Shown: positions 24,794 through 37,768, numbered from the stretch's first letter. The stretch: DNA of 64,000 bases from Setaria digitata (GCA_003640385.1 RCAB01000001.1:806001-870000); one strand, 5' to 3'. Translations and numbers: made by a program. The notes: generated by a model not told the origin, from the letters alone.

Positions 24794-27702
24794 TCAACCA
24801 TCCAGGGATCCTTTTGCCATTAGAGAATTGTTGTCGCAATTTTCGTTGAGATCACTTACTAAATCCTGTAACTTTTCCTCCAGTTTCTCGCGTCTTTCAC
24901 GTTCCTCGTCAAGCATCCTAACAAAAAGTGCACCTTTCAACAAATTAAAATCAACGTCCAACTCAGTCTGATTTGTGGTATAGATTGAGCTACTAACCAA
25001 GCGATAGAGAGACAAAATCACAAACAGAAGCAGCATTATTTCAATCCTTTACTACACTCTTGCTTAATCTCATGCCCTCCTACAACCCCAAGTAACCTGG
25101 GATTCTCCATTCATCTTAATACAAACACGATCGATGTAAAACTGTTTCACCACAAAAAATGAATGACGGTTTTGTAATTAGCTTAAAATAGACATTTGTT
25201 CATCCGTATTTAAGATGTCTTCTCTAACACAATGCTTTCATACTCGAAGTCTCACTTATCATCACGATCATTTAGATCGTCAAAATCTTTTTGTTCTTTA
25301 AATTCTATTCAGATGCAATTTGCGGAAAGCATGCTTACCTAGCAGCCAGTGTTCTAACGATTTCCTCATCATGAAGAGCCTTTTGCTGATCGTCTAGCAA
25401 CCGCATCAGTCTTTCATTTTCAAACTCTAGTGCAAGCCTCCAGGATAAATTTTTGTCTGGTAGTAAACGGCATTCTGCTTTGCGCGAACATTCTCGATCA
25501 AACTTTTGCAACTCGTTCATCGATCTTCGCTCTATAGCCAGATTCATTGCTGTAACTTTTTGCTTCATAAAGATTAATTTAGTATGACATTTTATAAAAT
25601 TCAGTTTAAAAAACCAAACCATAATTCTGGTTAACAGAATCAGATTCTATTCGTATTAATGAAATAAAAAAAGGATTACCAAATATCCACTGCTTCCGTT
25701 GCAGCTCGTCAAAATGGCCAAATTGGTATTTTTGTTTCGATTGTATAGTAAGTATCCAAGTAAATCGTTCTTCGTCGAATGTGTCTACCTAAAGAATCAT
25801 ATTAGCAAAAATTACGCAATTTTGTCACAACATGCTCTTTCCTAGTTCTAAAAGTTGAGCTCCTCATATTCCAGTCAAATACTAGAGAGGCCTCTTGAAA
25901 GCAATTCTCGATGTCTAAAATCTTCCTTTCTTTAACTTACAGACTTTCGTTAGTAATAGTTAAAAACATGAACATAAAATCTTTTGTGCAACGCGACTGA
26001 TCCTCATCATTTCACCTATCGTACATAAAAACTCTTGTGAAGTGTAATTTGAATATCTTTTCGTGCTGTGCAAGTTTTGCAGAGGGAAGCATTGTGGGAG
26101 CTATGTTTCAAAAAATTTTAATGCTACGATAACTCAAAAGTGCGAACATAACCAGCCAAATAAAATATGTTGTTTCTCGAACGATCATCTCACAGTTGTG
26201 AATTTTACAGCTGATGTTCGAGCATAAAAAAGCGATAAAAAAGAACCGACCTGAACAGCTGAAGTCTGGTCGATTACAACCGTTTTTCTGTTTTTGACTG
26301 TTGTCGATTTATTCAGAGGCCACAGATGTATCGCGCCAGGTGTTATGGTACACCAGTAAGCTCTCCATTTGGAATTATTTCTTATTAGGCACTGCTTCTT
26401 TCTATTACTTTTGATGCAGTACAGGAGGAAACCCTGAAATTTAGAAATAGAATGGCTAAGTTCTCGAAAAAATAACTGTATAACAGACAGTGCACTCCTA
26501 TAAGTTTAATTTGTTATTTTTTTCTCTCTTCTCAGTTCAGATTTTCAATAAAACGAAGAATAAATAATCAGGCTACAATTCTGACTTAGCAGCATATAAA
26601 ATTTGGAACTTTAACAATAAAAATGTAATTGATCTGAATAAGTGATTTTGGGTAATGAAGGATTTTCCAGTAAATATTAAGCAGTCTAGAAAATTCGAAC
26701 GTACTTGGCAATAAGAATTAGTCAATAAGGTCAATCTGCAAGTGCTAAATGGGCATTGAGGTGAAACAAAGGTTAATGAACAGGTGAAGCAAAGGCTAAT
26801 GAACTCTGGATCTTTGTATGACTTTTTCTATAATTTTAAAAAAAATTTGGAACTTAAACAATAAAAATGTAACTGAAAATAGATAATTTTGTTGCATAAA
26901 TGGGATCTTTTATAATGTTATTATACTTAGGCCATCTATGATTAAGAATGATTGGTTTATGGTAGAAAGTTTTGGTCGACTTTTTAATTTAGCTTACCTT
27001 CTCAGCTCCGTATTCAACTAATAGCGGCCATCTAATCCACATGAATAGTAACTATCAAAAAGTTTTTTATAGATTCCATTCCAGAACCGCAAAAGATTGG
27101 CTAAGTGAAAAGTTTTCGATTTTTTTTTTTTCTAAACTCACACTTTCATTTTAGAGAACTAAAAATTGGATTAAATTTTCTTAACTTACCTTATTCCTTG
27201 GAACAATATAACATAAGTTCTAAAAATGGGGCACCTTACAAATTATTTGCTGCACAAATCGTTCAAAAGTCCGGTCCACCAATGGTTCGAATTGTTTTCG
27301 ATCCGGAAACAGTAAATCACATATCCTTAACAAGTCATAGAATGTTACAGCATCAGACCGTATCAAAGTTGATAAACCGTTCTGTGCCTGTTCAGTCCCA
27401 TGGTTTAACCTAAAACGTTCCCAGTACCATCATCGATGGACGAGTGAGTAAGATGTGAATGCAGAAAATTTCTGATCCAAGATATCTGCGAAACAAAGCT
27501 TTAAATTCATTGCGGCACTCTTCTACAGATCTTATGATACTAACCTGGACAGCTGCCCGATGATAAAATGAGCTTGGTACGGACTTATGTGGTGTTGACT
27601 ATCACTAAATACAGTAAATATTCGATAAAGACGTTGAAGTAATGGATCTTCAATAATTACGTCCAGGTTTTCAGTCACTGAAGTTGACGACTCCTCGGCC
27701 AT
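24794..27702 (-). CDS. SWAP-70/DEF6-like PH-domain and coiled-coil protein
   Basis: Likely a phosphoinositide-binding Rho/Rac-pathway adaptor of the SWAP-70/DEF6 family. Minus-strand exons in transcript order: 27545-27702 (ATG, MAEESSTSV), 27235-27409, 26998-27051, 26251-26433, 25680-25788, 25339-25549 and 24794-24917 (TGA); all phases agree, giving about 337 residues. Residues about 129-225 form a PH domain: GFLLYCIKSNRKK, a WRAYWC strand, and a final helix with ELQRKQW holding the invariant Trp. The C-terminal 110 residues are a charged coiled coil containing QKALHDEEIVRTLAARML, close to the QARQDEETVRKLQARLL of SWAP-70 as I know it. The protein is much shorter than human SWAP-70 (585 residues): the N-terminal EF-hand-like region is reduced and the coiled coil ends early. 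Family assignment rests on the coiled-coil block and domain order. A divergent plus-strand gene begins about 1.9 kb away. Confidence 0.7.
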
Positions 27703-29114
27703 TCAGGTCAGCTGAATTGTCACCACAACTTACTACGGTTTACACGCTTGTAACAGGTGGAGGTGATCTTCGATGAGGTCGTCGGAGCCAATCCAAGTAT
27801 TATCGATTTCTGTTTATGTTAGGCACCGCACAGACAGATTTGCCAGATAACCAGGTAATTTTTACGAAAGCTGACAAAAACTTGGAATTAATTTTGCCAA
27901 GATAAATCTGGCTTTTTAGCTAACAATAGAGGATGGTAACAGGCAGTAACGAAACGGTAAAATATAGCTGTCCGAAATTAGCATCGAGTGATTGAAAAAA
28001 GTTTTGGAAAGAAATCCATTTATGTAGAGTACATGCAGGTGACAAAATAACTTATTAAAGGGTCATCACAACCAGGGATAATGAGTGCAATTCACAGTTA
28101 TAGTTCAGTGACACCACTGATGCATTTCAGAAATTAGTTTTCTGTTAAATGTTAATCGTCATCTCCAAGCGATCACAAAATGCAATTCTGTTAAGTAATT
28201 TTAAGCTTTGTGATCATTGATTGTGTTATAAAGCCTGGTAGAAATATTTGGGGGAAAAGTTGACAAGTAAAGGAAGCATGAAATACAGGAGGAAAGAGAA
28301 CCTGAGAGTGGTCAGGCCAGGTCTAATATTCATACAGCCTGGCAGAAGTCAAGAGAGAGTTTGCTTTCGAAGAAACTTTTGCGAAATGCACAAATCTCCC
28401 GCAAGACATGAGATGGGAATGGGAAGTGTTGTGTCTTAGCACTGAAGAGATGTACTCCTCCATTTATCATCCATCCGTGCTTTCTTCTCTAGCCTAACAG
28501 CAAAGCGTCGTAACCTTTGACATTCCGAAATAAAATACACTTTGGTCCAAGTTGATAGCTCATATAACCTTCCAGCTTGTCACCTATACGCACGTGTGAG
28601 AGTCGCTAAAGGCGATGTGTCATATTGTGTCTGTACGTGGGTATGAACAGAGTATCTGCTTGCTGGAACAGCTGATTCCTCCCTGAAGGACATAGTGAAG
28701 CAATAACATGAATGTTCAGTCTGCTCGCCATTCGGTTTACTCTGCGCTTATCACTTTGGTACGTGGGAGCAGCGCGTCACTTCCACCTTGGCAGCACGAG
28801 GGGAAGACAGAAAGAGAGGAAGGACGACGCCAAACTTCGAAATGGTAAGTTTCCAACAAGAACTGTTAGAGTCCTGTTGGCCTAATGACATTGACCAGTG
28901 TGCGGCGAGTTGACTGACGATGGACTGGCCACTCTTTCATTTCACCATCTATTCGGGCTTCTCATCAGGTACCTATCCTATTAAAGAGGTCATGTCGGTT
29001 GGGTTGTTTTACCTCTTTAGCGTTTCGAAGAGAAAAGTTCATCATGTTCGGTCGCGAGGTGTAGTTTCATTTGAATGGTCTTTGAACTCATAGGAGGCAG
29101 TGGCGCAGTACGTG
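27703..29114. other. Divergent promoter interval with a GC-richer island
   Basis: Lies between the start of the minus-strand SWAP-70-like gene and the plus-strand genes. From about 28540 to 28960 the sequence is clearly richer in G and C than its surroundings. It includes AAATG followed directly by GTAAGT at 28831-28841, a possible 5' UTR exon ending at a strong donor. No protein-coding exon could be supported. Confidence 0.4.
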
Positions 29115-29495
29115 ATGAGTTGGACTTTTATATCAGCAAGCTGTCTCTTATTTCTGATTACTCTTGCCTTCGCTCCTTATCACTTTGTTAACTGTCACTG
29201 CTTGCTTTCTGTTCTTGCTAATTATCAAATCAGTCACATCATTCTATGTTGCATCTGCCTTCTGATAATCTGTATAAGGAGGCTTATGAGTGTAGACAGG
29301 AGGTACAAGTCCGACCGCATTTGTGGTACTTCTAAACAGCTTTTAGTTTTCATCGTTAGTAATGCAACAAATTGTGCTCTCTATGCAAATGCCACATTCT
29401 TTGCTTATTACTTTTCTATAATTATGGATAGTTGTGTCATGGTAACTACTAATCCATGGACCAACCACATATTTCAATTTTTTAACATTTCTTAA
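29115..29495 (+). CDS. Doubtful small hydrophobic protein ORF
   Basis: ATG at 29115 opens 126 codons with three or four strongly hydrophobic stretches (for example FISASCLLFLITLAFA and IILCCICLLIICI). A CAG at 29098-29100 just upstream could be a cis- or trans-splice acceptor. The frame may end earlier at a GTAACT donor near 29441. No family is recognised. It sits only 90 bases before the ketoacyl-CoA reductase start, in the same direction, so it could be an upstream exon, an operon partner, or a chance open frame in T-rich sequence. Confidence 0.25.
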   Translation: MSWTFISASCLLFLITLAFAPYHFVNCHCLLSVLANYQISHIILCCICLLIICIRRLMSVDRRYKSDRICGTSKQLLVFIVSNATNCALYANATFFAYYFSIIMDSCVMVTTNPWTNHIFQFFNIS

Positions 29496-29584
29496 TTTTC
29501 CATTGGTTTTTGTTTATTCCGTTATTATCCTTTATTTTCACACGAGAAATATTAATGTCAAAAATGTATTCCAGATAGTAAGAA

Positions 29585-32170
29585 ATGATTTGTGAATGTG
29601 CATTAGTGCTACTTGGCTGGGCTTTTCTCTTCTGTATATTTTATCGCTTGGCCACAATTCTTTATAATCTGTTTTATCCGTTCTTCATTGCGAGACCTGT
29701 CAATCTCCACAGGGCTGCTGGTGGAAAATGGGCAGGTAAGCGATTCGTTTTCCTGTTGATTTTTTCCGCAGCTGGAAAGTGAGGCTTAACTGCTATAACA
29801 AAACACTGCTTCCTTTTAAGGGCGTCAAAAGACTGCAGAAAATATGAGAGTTCACAAATAATAAAAGAAATTTTAATGTTTATTGCTTTTAGTTGTTACC
29901 GGAAGTACCGATGGGATAGGAAAAGCTTATGCATTCGAATTGGCACGGCGCGGGTTTTGTATTGTTTTGATATCACGTACTCAGGGCAAACTAGATGCAG
30001 TAAAAGAGGAGCTTGAAAAAGAATGTGGTGTTGAGGTTTTTATATTTTTTAAATGCTTTATTTTTGATAGATCTGTATTAATTGCCTTATTTTGTTGATG
30101 TAGAAAAAAGCCTACCGAGAAGTCTCTATCTACTTATGCATTATGGGAAAATGTTGATTTTTTCCAGTTTGTTTTCTGGATATTAAATTCTGGCTTTGGT
30201 TGTGAACAGCAACCTTTGATTGCAGGCCTTAAAAGTTCCATAAAGAAAAAAATAGAGAAAGGTTGCTGATTACTTACTGGTGGGAGTTCAAACGGAACGG
30301 TAGGAGAGTAAGGATAGAGGGAATATGATTGATTAAATAGTATTACCGAAATATCTACTTACTGAGTGAGGAAGTCGAAAATTTTGTGCAGCTGTTGTAT
30401 TTTAGGAAATGAGGAGCTCTATTCTATACTTTGTTACAAAAAAAAAAATCAATAAAGAATCACATTTATAGGTCAGGACGATTGCATTCGATTTCAGCAG
30501 TGGAATTGTCGATGAATATGAAAAGATAGTGTTGGTGGTGCTGAGAGAGTTAGATGTTGGCATACTGGGTAAAAATTATTTGTCGGCACCTTCTCTTCTG
30601 TCTTCCCTGCTCGTACTCTTTATTTAATGAAATTTAGTACATTTGTGGTTTAATGAATGGTGAAATAGTTCAGGTGATTTAATGCTGTGTGATGTAGTGA
30701 ATGTTTTTTTTTTAATATTTTTTCTCCTTGGATATATATAGAAAAAAAAAACAGTGTTCATTCTGGAGAGGTATAGGATTGAAAAGACACTGCTGATTAT
30801 GCGATTTGGTAGGAAGTTTTTTTTAAACAGCAACATTAAGTTAGAGATTAGGACTTCATCTAGAATTATTCTTTCTTTTGCGACTATGTTTCATTTTAGT
30901 GAACAACGTCGGTGTAAGCTTCAGCTATCCGGAAGTAATTCATAATGTGGAAGGTGGTCTTCAGACACTTGCAGATGTTGACATTGTCAATACTCTTCCT
31001 GCAACTCTGGTGAGTTTAGTTTTAAACGAATTTATTTAGTATTCACTTGAATTTTGAATCTTAAGAAATCATGATGCAAAATCAGCATATTTTTAATCTT
31101 TGGGTGGAATTTACATCACTACTTTGGTGTATTATTATTCCCGAGATTTGCCGTTCGTCTTTTTTTTTTTTTTTTTTTGAAGCCTTCGCTACAATTTCAA
31201 TTATTTTACAGTTGAGTGCCGCCGTGTTACCTCAAATGATTAATCGCAATAGCGGCATTATTGTAAACGTATCATCCGCTACTTCATACAGTCCAGTTGG
31301 CTTGCTCAGCGTTTATTCAGCATCAAAGGTAAAGTAGTAAATCGACAAATTGTTCAGTTCATTATTAGCAACTTGATGTCATTAATACTGTGTATTATCT
31401 AAGATCAGAGAGAAGGATCCGCTCACATTTAAGATGATATTTTTGTAGCTTTATTTATTTATTTTTTGTTTTATACAATGAATTAGTTGTATTGCAGAAA
31501 TATGTGACATGGTTATCAAATATTTTGCAAAAAGAATACGCAGAAACAAATATTATTATCCAGACCGTGTGCCCTATGCTTGTCACTACCAAAATGTCCA
31601 AGGTTATGTTTGTTGAGTATTATTTGGGCGAAGCAGTTCATGTTATTGTTCACAGATAAATATAAGAATTTGATGGATCTTCTAAATTTGTGGGCTTCTG
31701 TTATTCATAGAGTTATTTTTTAGTCGAAATTTCAACTGCTTGAATCATGGGCTCTAAAAAATTGTTTTTTAGGTTTCACGTCCGTCATTTTTTTTTGTGA
31801 CAGCTGAAAATTTGGTGAAAAATGCAATTCGAACGATTGGAGTCGTAGATGAAACAACTGGTTGTTTTCCACATCAGTTACAGGTCTGTTTTTTGATGTT
31901 TTAGTTTTACTTTGTACTGTGGATCTTCTAACTGATTCAAGCTTTCATTCTATTTTGCCATTTTTTCTTAGTCTTTAAGTAGAATTATCCCTGTTTCTCA
32001 TTTCTTTATAAACATAGCTTTATTTCTCTTCACTTTATCTGTTTCAGGCCGAAATTATAAAAAACTTGCCGGATTGGGTCGTTGTACTTTATTTGAGCGA
32101 GAAAACGAAACTTGTTCGAAAGAAAGCGCTTGCAAAAAAGGCACGTAATACAGCGACTTCAAATTCATAA
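29585..32170 (+). CDS. let-767: 3-ketoacyl-CoA reductase / 17-beta-hydroxysteroid dehydrogenase 12 family (LET-767-like)
   Basis: ER-membrane short-chain dehydrogenase that reduces 3-ketoacyl-CoA in very-long-chain and branched fatty-acid synthesis. Exons 29585-29735, 29893-30035, 30472-30568, 30900-31009, 31212-31328, 31498-31602, 31773-31883 and 32048-32170 (TAA) join in phase to about 318 residues, the family length. An N-terminal hydrophobic segment (CALVLLGWAFLFCIFY) precedes the Rossmann fold. The NADP motif is TGSTDGIGKAY; NNVG follows in exon 4; the catalytic Ser lies in VNVSSA and the YSASK pair straddles an exon junction. NTLPATLLSAAVLPQM is close to the INTLPPTLLSAGILPQM of C. elegans LET-767 as I remember it. 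The C-terminus is lysine-rich (KTKLVRKKALAKKAR) without a clear KKXX end. Confidence 0.92.
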
Positions 32171-33356
32171 TTCATTATGTTCATTTCCTGTTTCAGCATG
32201 TTTTGCAAGTCTTTTTTGTAATTCCCCTGGAACTCAGTTTTTGTTCATGAAATTTGCCTTCTATTGATTAAGACTTCGAGCTTTTCGTCAAGTATATGCT
32301 CGAGCTGCTCATACATAGCTTATCTAGTTTTCGCATTCGTTTTATGCACTCAAGATACTTTAATTGAAAAAAAAAAAAAAGAAAAAAAAAAGAATCCAAA
32401 AGTCAAGGAGTTAAAAAAGGTCATCATAAAAAATGCAGTACCAACATTCGTTGGTAGAGACAATTTGGAACGCTTTCTAAGTCTTTTCAGTGACAACTTT
32501 ACCGTTTACGATTCGAAACTTGCATCCTCCTCCAGATTCCTTGTTGTCAGTTTTCTGTTTTTGATAATTTAGAAAAATTTTTTATGCTACTTGAAATACT
32601 TGCGTTTTCAGTATGTAACTGGGATAGCACTGTAATGCATTCTTTATTCTTCATAAAGTATACAGCAGTTGAAGCGGCGGCTTAATTCTCGAGTTTGTCT
32701 AATGAATAAACCGCGGTAGTTAAAGGAAGAGGGATATTCATGAAAGAGACTTCAAGCCTTTAAAAACTTGAATGCCCTTCTCATAGTTTAATCAGCTAAC
32801 TCTTATATATCTTTCACCTTGAGGTGGTCCACCAAGTTGTCTTTTTTCCAAAAAACATTGATCAGTCTTGCCGTTTCATCCAAAGGAAAATAGAAGTTCG
32901 TGAATTACTGTAAGCTCAACGAAATCAAATTCATCACACGGCGCAATCCTTCCTAGTGCTATCTTACTAGCTCTAACAAAATGCAACTTGAACACAAATG
33001 ATACTCGACTTCCCTGTACGTTCTTGAGGATCAAAAGGAACAGATGTCCCTACCTATTAATAGCAAGGTGTTGGCCATTACATTGTGCTATCCAAGTTGA
33101 ATTTCATAGCTATAGGCCTTGAGCATCCAGTTTTAGAATGGATGTCACATTCTGTTCGGACATCGTTCGATGCTTTTATGCCTTATGCAGTTACTGTTTC
33201 TTGTTTAACTATGGTACATCCTGTCACATTTCTCAAAAAGCTTTTATAAGGACAAGAAAATAAATCGTTGAAGAAACATGTACTTCGTGTAATACAACTA
33301 AAGGATGTTAGCAAAAAAGCGCCTGTGCAGTACGTCACACTAAAAAAAAAGGCAAA
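32171..33356. other. Interval between convergent genes
   Basis: Contains the 3' flanks of the ketoacyl-CoA reductase and of ADRM1, an A-rich run at about 32367-32395, and the possible retroelement relic described separately. No intact gene is seen. Confidence 0.45.
32815..33235 (+). pseudogene. Possible decayed reverse-transcriptase fragment (Ty3/gypsy-like)
   Basis: Scattered pieces in shifting plus-strand frames resemble a gypsy-type reverse transcriptase: KFVNYCKLNEI at about 32896-32928 (compare RFCVDYRKLNE) and FDAFMPYAV near 33170-33196 (compare the F-VMPFGL block), about the right distance apart. Several stops and frameshifts lie between, so nothing functional remains. No terminal repeats were found. 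The similarity is weak and may be chance. Confidence 0.25.
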
Positions 33357-36300
33357 TCAATCGAGATCCATATGATCATCGGTCTTCTCTAGCTCGTGAA
33401 CAGCCTTTTCATTAGTTTCTTCGTCCTCAACTTCCGACTCCGTACCTAAGATAATTAATTGTTCAATGAATTATGCATACCCCACTCTTCATATGAATGA
33501 TTTCACTTTCATTCTCGGGAATTTAATACTTAATCCTATAGGGAAGCTTTATTATATTGCTCATCAAAAAGTCCCAGGATCTCAAATTGTCCAGATTTTG
33601 AACTTAGGATTGTATTCTGTCAGCAATTTCGTTATCGTACCAGGATGAGCTGTCAAAGTTTCAGTTCTCGACGTGATTTCTTTCTCACTCTCACTTGTCG
33701 TAAATTGCGTTGCCCATGCAACCATATCTGCAAATCGTGATAAGATGAAGAACGTTCCTCACTGAGAAATGTCAGGTCTTCATTTTCTTAGATGTTCAAA
33801 AAAATTGTGACAACAATGCATCCCAGGATTATTTTTCAAATAAAATTTGCCTCCACTTCCAGCAGCTGTAGCCGTACTCCCATCAATACCAAACTGTCGC
33901 AACACCGGTGCCAGCTGTCCAGTCTGCAGTGCGTGACCGAAAATATCAGCTGCCTGCCTGAATTGGGGTGTACGCAGTGTTTGTTCCAGTTCTTCCTGAT
34001 TATTGTAGATTGGTTCCTAAAAAGTTGGAGACCGTGAACGAAATGTCTTCATTTATAAAATACTTAACATTCGACTACTCACAATTTTAGGGATTCTAGA
34101 GAAATGGTAGGAAGACTATTTCCTTAGTACCGAAAATTCCTTTTTCCAATCTCCAGATTTATTAGTTTTTGATTAACCTAGAAGCGCTTATAATATAATA
34201 GCGGACAATTTTTTACACTATAAATGGAAATTTTGAAGCACAATTTTTCCATAGAAGTATGTCAAACAAAGTAGGAGTTCTCCTAAGAAAATACTCTGTT
34301 TACTAGCTACTATTCTGAAAACACCTTCAACTTCTATGTAGTTTAATTCTTGCTACACATCTGAATATAATGTAGTTAAGAAACACCTGATTAGGTAGAT
34401 GAGGAATAAGCCGTTCAGCATATTTGAACAGAATCTCGTTGATTTTGTCAGCACAACATAATACGTCAGTAAAATCAATTGAAGCTAAAATGGATCATCG
34501 ATGAAATAAAATAGACTACTCCGTGTTTCTGAGTTGAAAAAACCGTTCCTATAAGAACTAGAAGACAATGTCTTACAATTGCAGCATGGGAAGATAATGT
34601 GATGAGATATCATAACCGATAGTAAGTATATTCATAGCAACTACATCCCTCTAAGATACCCCTAAATCTGTACCTTTTAAACAATTCTCCTAATTCAAGT
34701 TTCTATAACTGCACCTTAAAAACTACCTGCTCTAAATAATAAAAATTCAAACGGAGTAAAATATAAAAATTAACCAGAACAATGTGTCATAATCTAATTG
34801 TAGTTACAAAAATTACTGCGCCACCGGCAGTGTTCTAAAAAGTTTCCGCAAAGAGGGAAATCCAACTGAAAATTTCTTATCTGGATGACGCTTCGGGTGT
34901 TAGATTTATAACGTCTTATAACACGATTCTCAGGATGGTATTCCCGTATAATAGTCGTAGCATCATTCCACTTACTCACCGATTATGTGGTTTTCTTACA
35001 TTATTCTCTATGTAAGGTGGAGAAAATCCAAATTGAAAATTTCATTGGGATAGGATATAAAGCAATACCGTATGTCCAATAATGGAATTTAAGCTTCAAA
35101 AAAGATTTTCAAATTCTCTGAAAAAGCGAAAAAAAAAACCACTATCCCACTATCGAGGCCTCGCAACCTACGTTTTCTTCCAGATCCTTCAGGTGGTGTT
35201 ATACTTGCAATAATTTCTTTGAGCTGTGACAGCTGCACTGCGTTATTTGATGAGCTGCCGGCAACAGTTCCATTAGCAGGTGTATTGGATGGTGTTGCTC
35301 CTTGGGTGGATGCTGTCCCACTTTCTTCCGACGTCACTCTGAAAATGTTTCCTTCATTGATAATTGTAAGTTTTTGTCTTAAAAGTTTTGGCATTCTCGA
35401 TTTTCAAGGCACTGGTGATATTTCTAATAACAAATTGTGGTGATGCCAGCAGCACGACATCAACAAATAAAATATATATATAAGATCCAAATTACTTTTG
35501 ATCTACCTTTATTCCAGTTATTAAATTTTAGCAGTATAATTACTTATGAAAGGCTAAAAGCTCGGCCAGATTTAGTCACTGAAGGCCGATAAATCTTGAA
35601 TCCATTTAATTTTAATCTGGAACTTGTCTACTTTCATTCCTTTTCTTAACAAACTTTTTTTTTGGTAAAAATAGTTTGTAAACACTATTCAAACCGATGC
35701 TAATGTACGAACACGACTCAAGAACTTCTTTTAAATAGGAGCGGGATAAACTAATTTCATAGAAATGACAGTATATTCATACATTAATCTATAAGGAGCT
35801 AGAAATCATTTGATCCTAAGTATCTTTTGCTAAAAAGAAATCCAAAAGGATTAGAGAACCTATCTTAACAGGGAAACAAAAATCTAACGGATGAGATGCA
35901 TCAGTAACAAGCGGAAGCTGCGGCAAAAGGTTAGCTGCTTCACTAGCTGATGCGCCGTTGGTATGGTTCATTAGTGAAAGCAGCTGCATTAATTGACTTT
36001 GATCGAGATTTCCCAGCGCACCAAGTTCACTATCTGTACCAGCATTACTCAAGGCGGCTAAAGTACCGAACGACGAAGCTCCAGCACGATCATTTCCTCC
36101 ACGTGCCGCAGCACGTGGTGCTGGAGGATTATTTAACGTTTCATTTACCTAAAATATAGCCGTCTCGTCCTCAAACATTTCCAATAACTGCTACAATGAT
36201 ATAAAGAAAAAAACCTAATCATCACATTTAGACCGAATGAATGTAACTTGACTGAGGTCGACTGCATCAAACCAACAATGAAGGCAGTAACTTCTATTTC

Positions 36301-37768
36301 ATTTTTTAATACCGCTCAGCATGCCTCACCTCCTACAAGAGAACCCCTCTAGAAAGTTCTCCTCCTTGCAGAAGCGCACTCCCTCTATGTGTACGTGAGC
36401 AAGCTTCTCTCCTGCTTCAAAAATAACACTAAAATCTGATGAGTAAGAATAAGACGGACGAACAGAAAAACTTCACAGTTTTTCAGATCCTCAACTAAAT
36501 CAGAACCAATTTTTCTGAACCTCACAACTGAAGGTAATAATGACAGGATTACCACGAACTCTTTCAAGAAAATATCGGAAGAGGAAACAGCTAAAAAGCA
36601 ACATACAATATTATTACAGCAAGAATCCAATTATGAACTGCTATACAATATAATGTTAAACCACTATAAAAGAAATTTTTAGAATCAATAAATACAAAAT
36701 ATAGGGAAACATACTTTTTTGCAGTTTTCATCGTCCTTATCAGTTTTACCATCCTGCATCCAGAACAGACGTTTTTCATCAGTGCTTTTGAATTTCAACA
36801 TATAGACCCGCCCATCCGTACACTCCTTTACTCGCAAAAATTCCGTATCACCAGGAAAAATGATCAAGTCCTATAAAACAAAAAAGAAACCTTTAGAATC
36901 CCGCTGCTGTAGTTCTATTAATATGACCTATGTCATTTTTACTACTTTGAAATCGCACGCAGTTCTTTATTCGTCACAATGTAAACATCCCTTGAGAACT
37001 GAGGAAAATCTATTTTCCTTCTTCCTCTCTATATCACCATTTTACAAACAATTTTTTCCTATGCAATTATGGAGTAAACCGAAAGTACAAAAAAGGATAT
37101 ATCAATGAGCTATTATATTTTAATTATTTCAATCACAGGAAGTCAATTTCGCTTCCTAAACGTATATAAAAACTGTAGCATTCATTATAATTCAATAAGG
37201 TCTACAAAAGTAGCAATTCATTTTTGTTGAAGTAAGCATTAGCAAACTATAATTTAAGACGGAAAAGAATGAATAATGGCTGTTGGCAGAAAGGACCAAA
37301 AACTGGAAAATAACAATTGGAAAAAAAGTTGACTGAAAAGGTTTTAATATAATAAAATTCAAAAAAATAACATCAACAACCGCTCCAGTTTCACGATTCT
37401 TCCAGCAAAAATGCATCAGTTGGTCACTGGACTGCTTAATGAAAATTAATCCTTTTGTTTTATCAGCTACAACCTTCCGTTTATCTACCGTCGAACCTGC
37501 TTGCAAATTCGACCTGCCCGCCTGTAAAAACGTTTGGTTCTTTAATTACATAAATGAACTATGTACATTCTTATTCAATTATTTACAGCCACACTGTCGA
37601 TATTACAAAATACTTTGCTTTGACACACCAAAACAAATCTACAAAAACATACTGTCCAGCAGAAAAACTCTCGTGGGCATCAATAAAATTATGAAATGTT
37701 ACTTTGAACTCAACCAAATATCCGTTATTTGCTTGATTGGCTCGCGAATTAGCGAACATGACACTCAT
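33357..37768 (-). CDS. ADRM1: Proteasomal ubiquitin receptor ADRM1/RPN13
   Basis: 19S proteasome subunit that binds ubiquitin and the deubiquitinase UCH37. Minus-strand exons in order: 37703-37768 ([12 protein letters not shown]), 37372-37521, 36715-36870, about 35860-36148, 35151-35338, 34387-34484, 33857-34016, 33641-33727 and 33357-33445 (TGA). The Pru domain spans exons 1-3: [57 protein letters not shown] and [16 protein letters not shown], all near-identical to the human pattern. VNETLNNPP and [11 protein letters not shown] follow, then a Ser/Thr/Pro-poor-complexity linker and the C-terminal DEUBAD region ([37 protein letters not shown]). It ends in acidic DDHMDLD, like the human EDMSLD tail. 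The donor of exon 4 is not settled (a phase mismatch to exon 5 remains, so a small exon may be missing). TTTCTCAG and TTTCAG stand about 45-55 bases before the ATG. Confidence 0.92.

Noticed and set aside
27105..27413. Plus-strand open frame of 102 codons
   Set aside because: Mirror of SWAP-70-like exon 27235-27409 on the minus strand, which is linked in phase to neighbouring exons.
35219..35443. Plus-strand open frame of 74 codons
   Set aside because: Antisense to the low-complexity linker exon of ADRM1.
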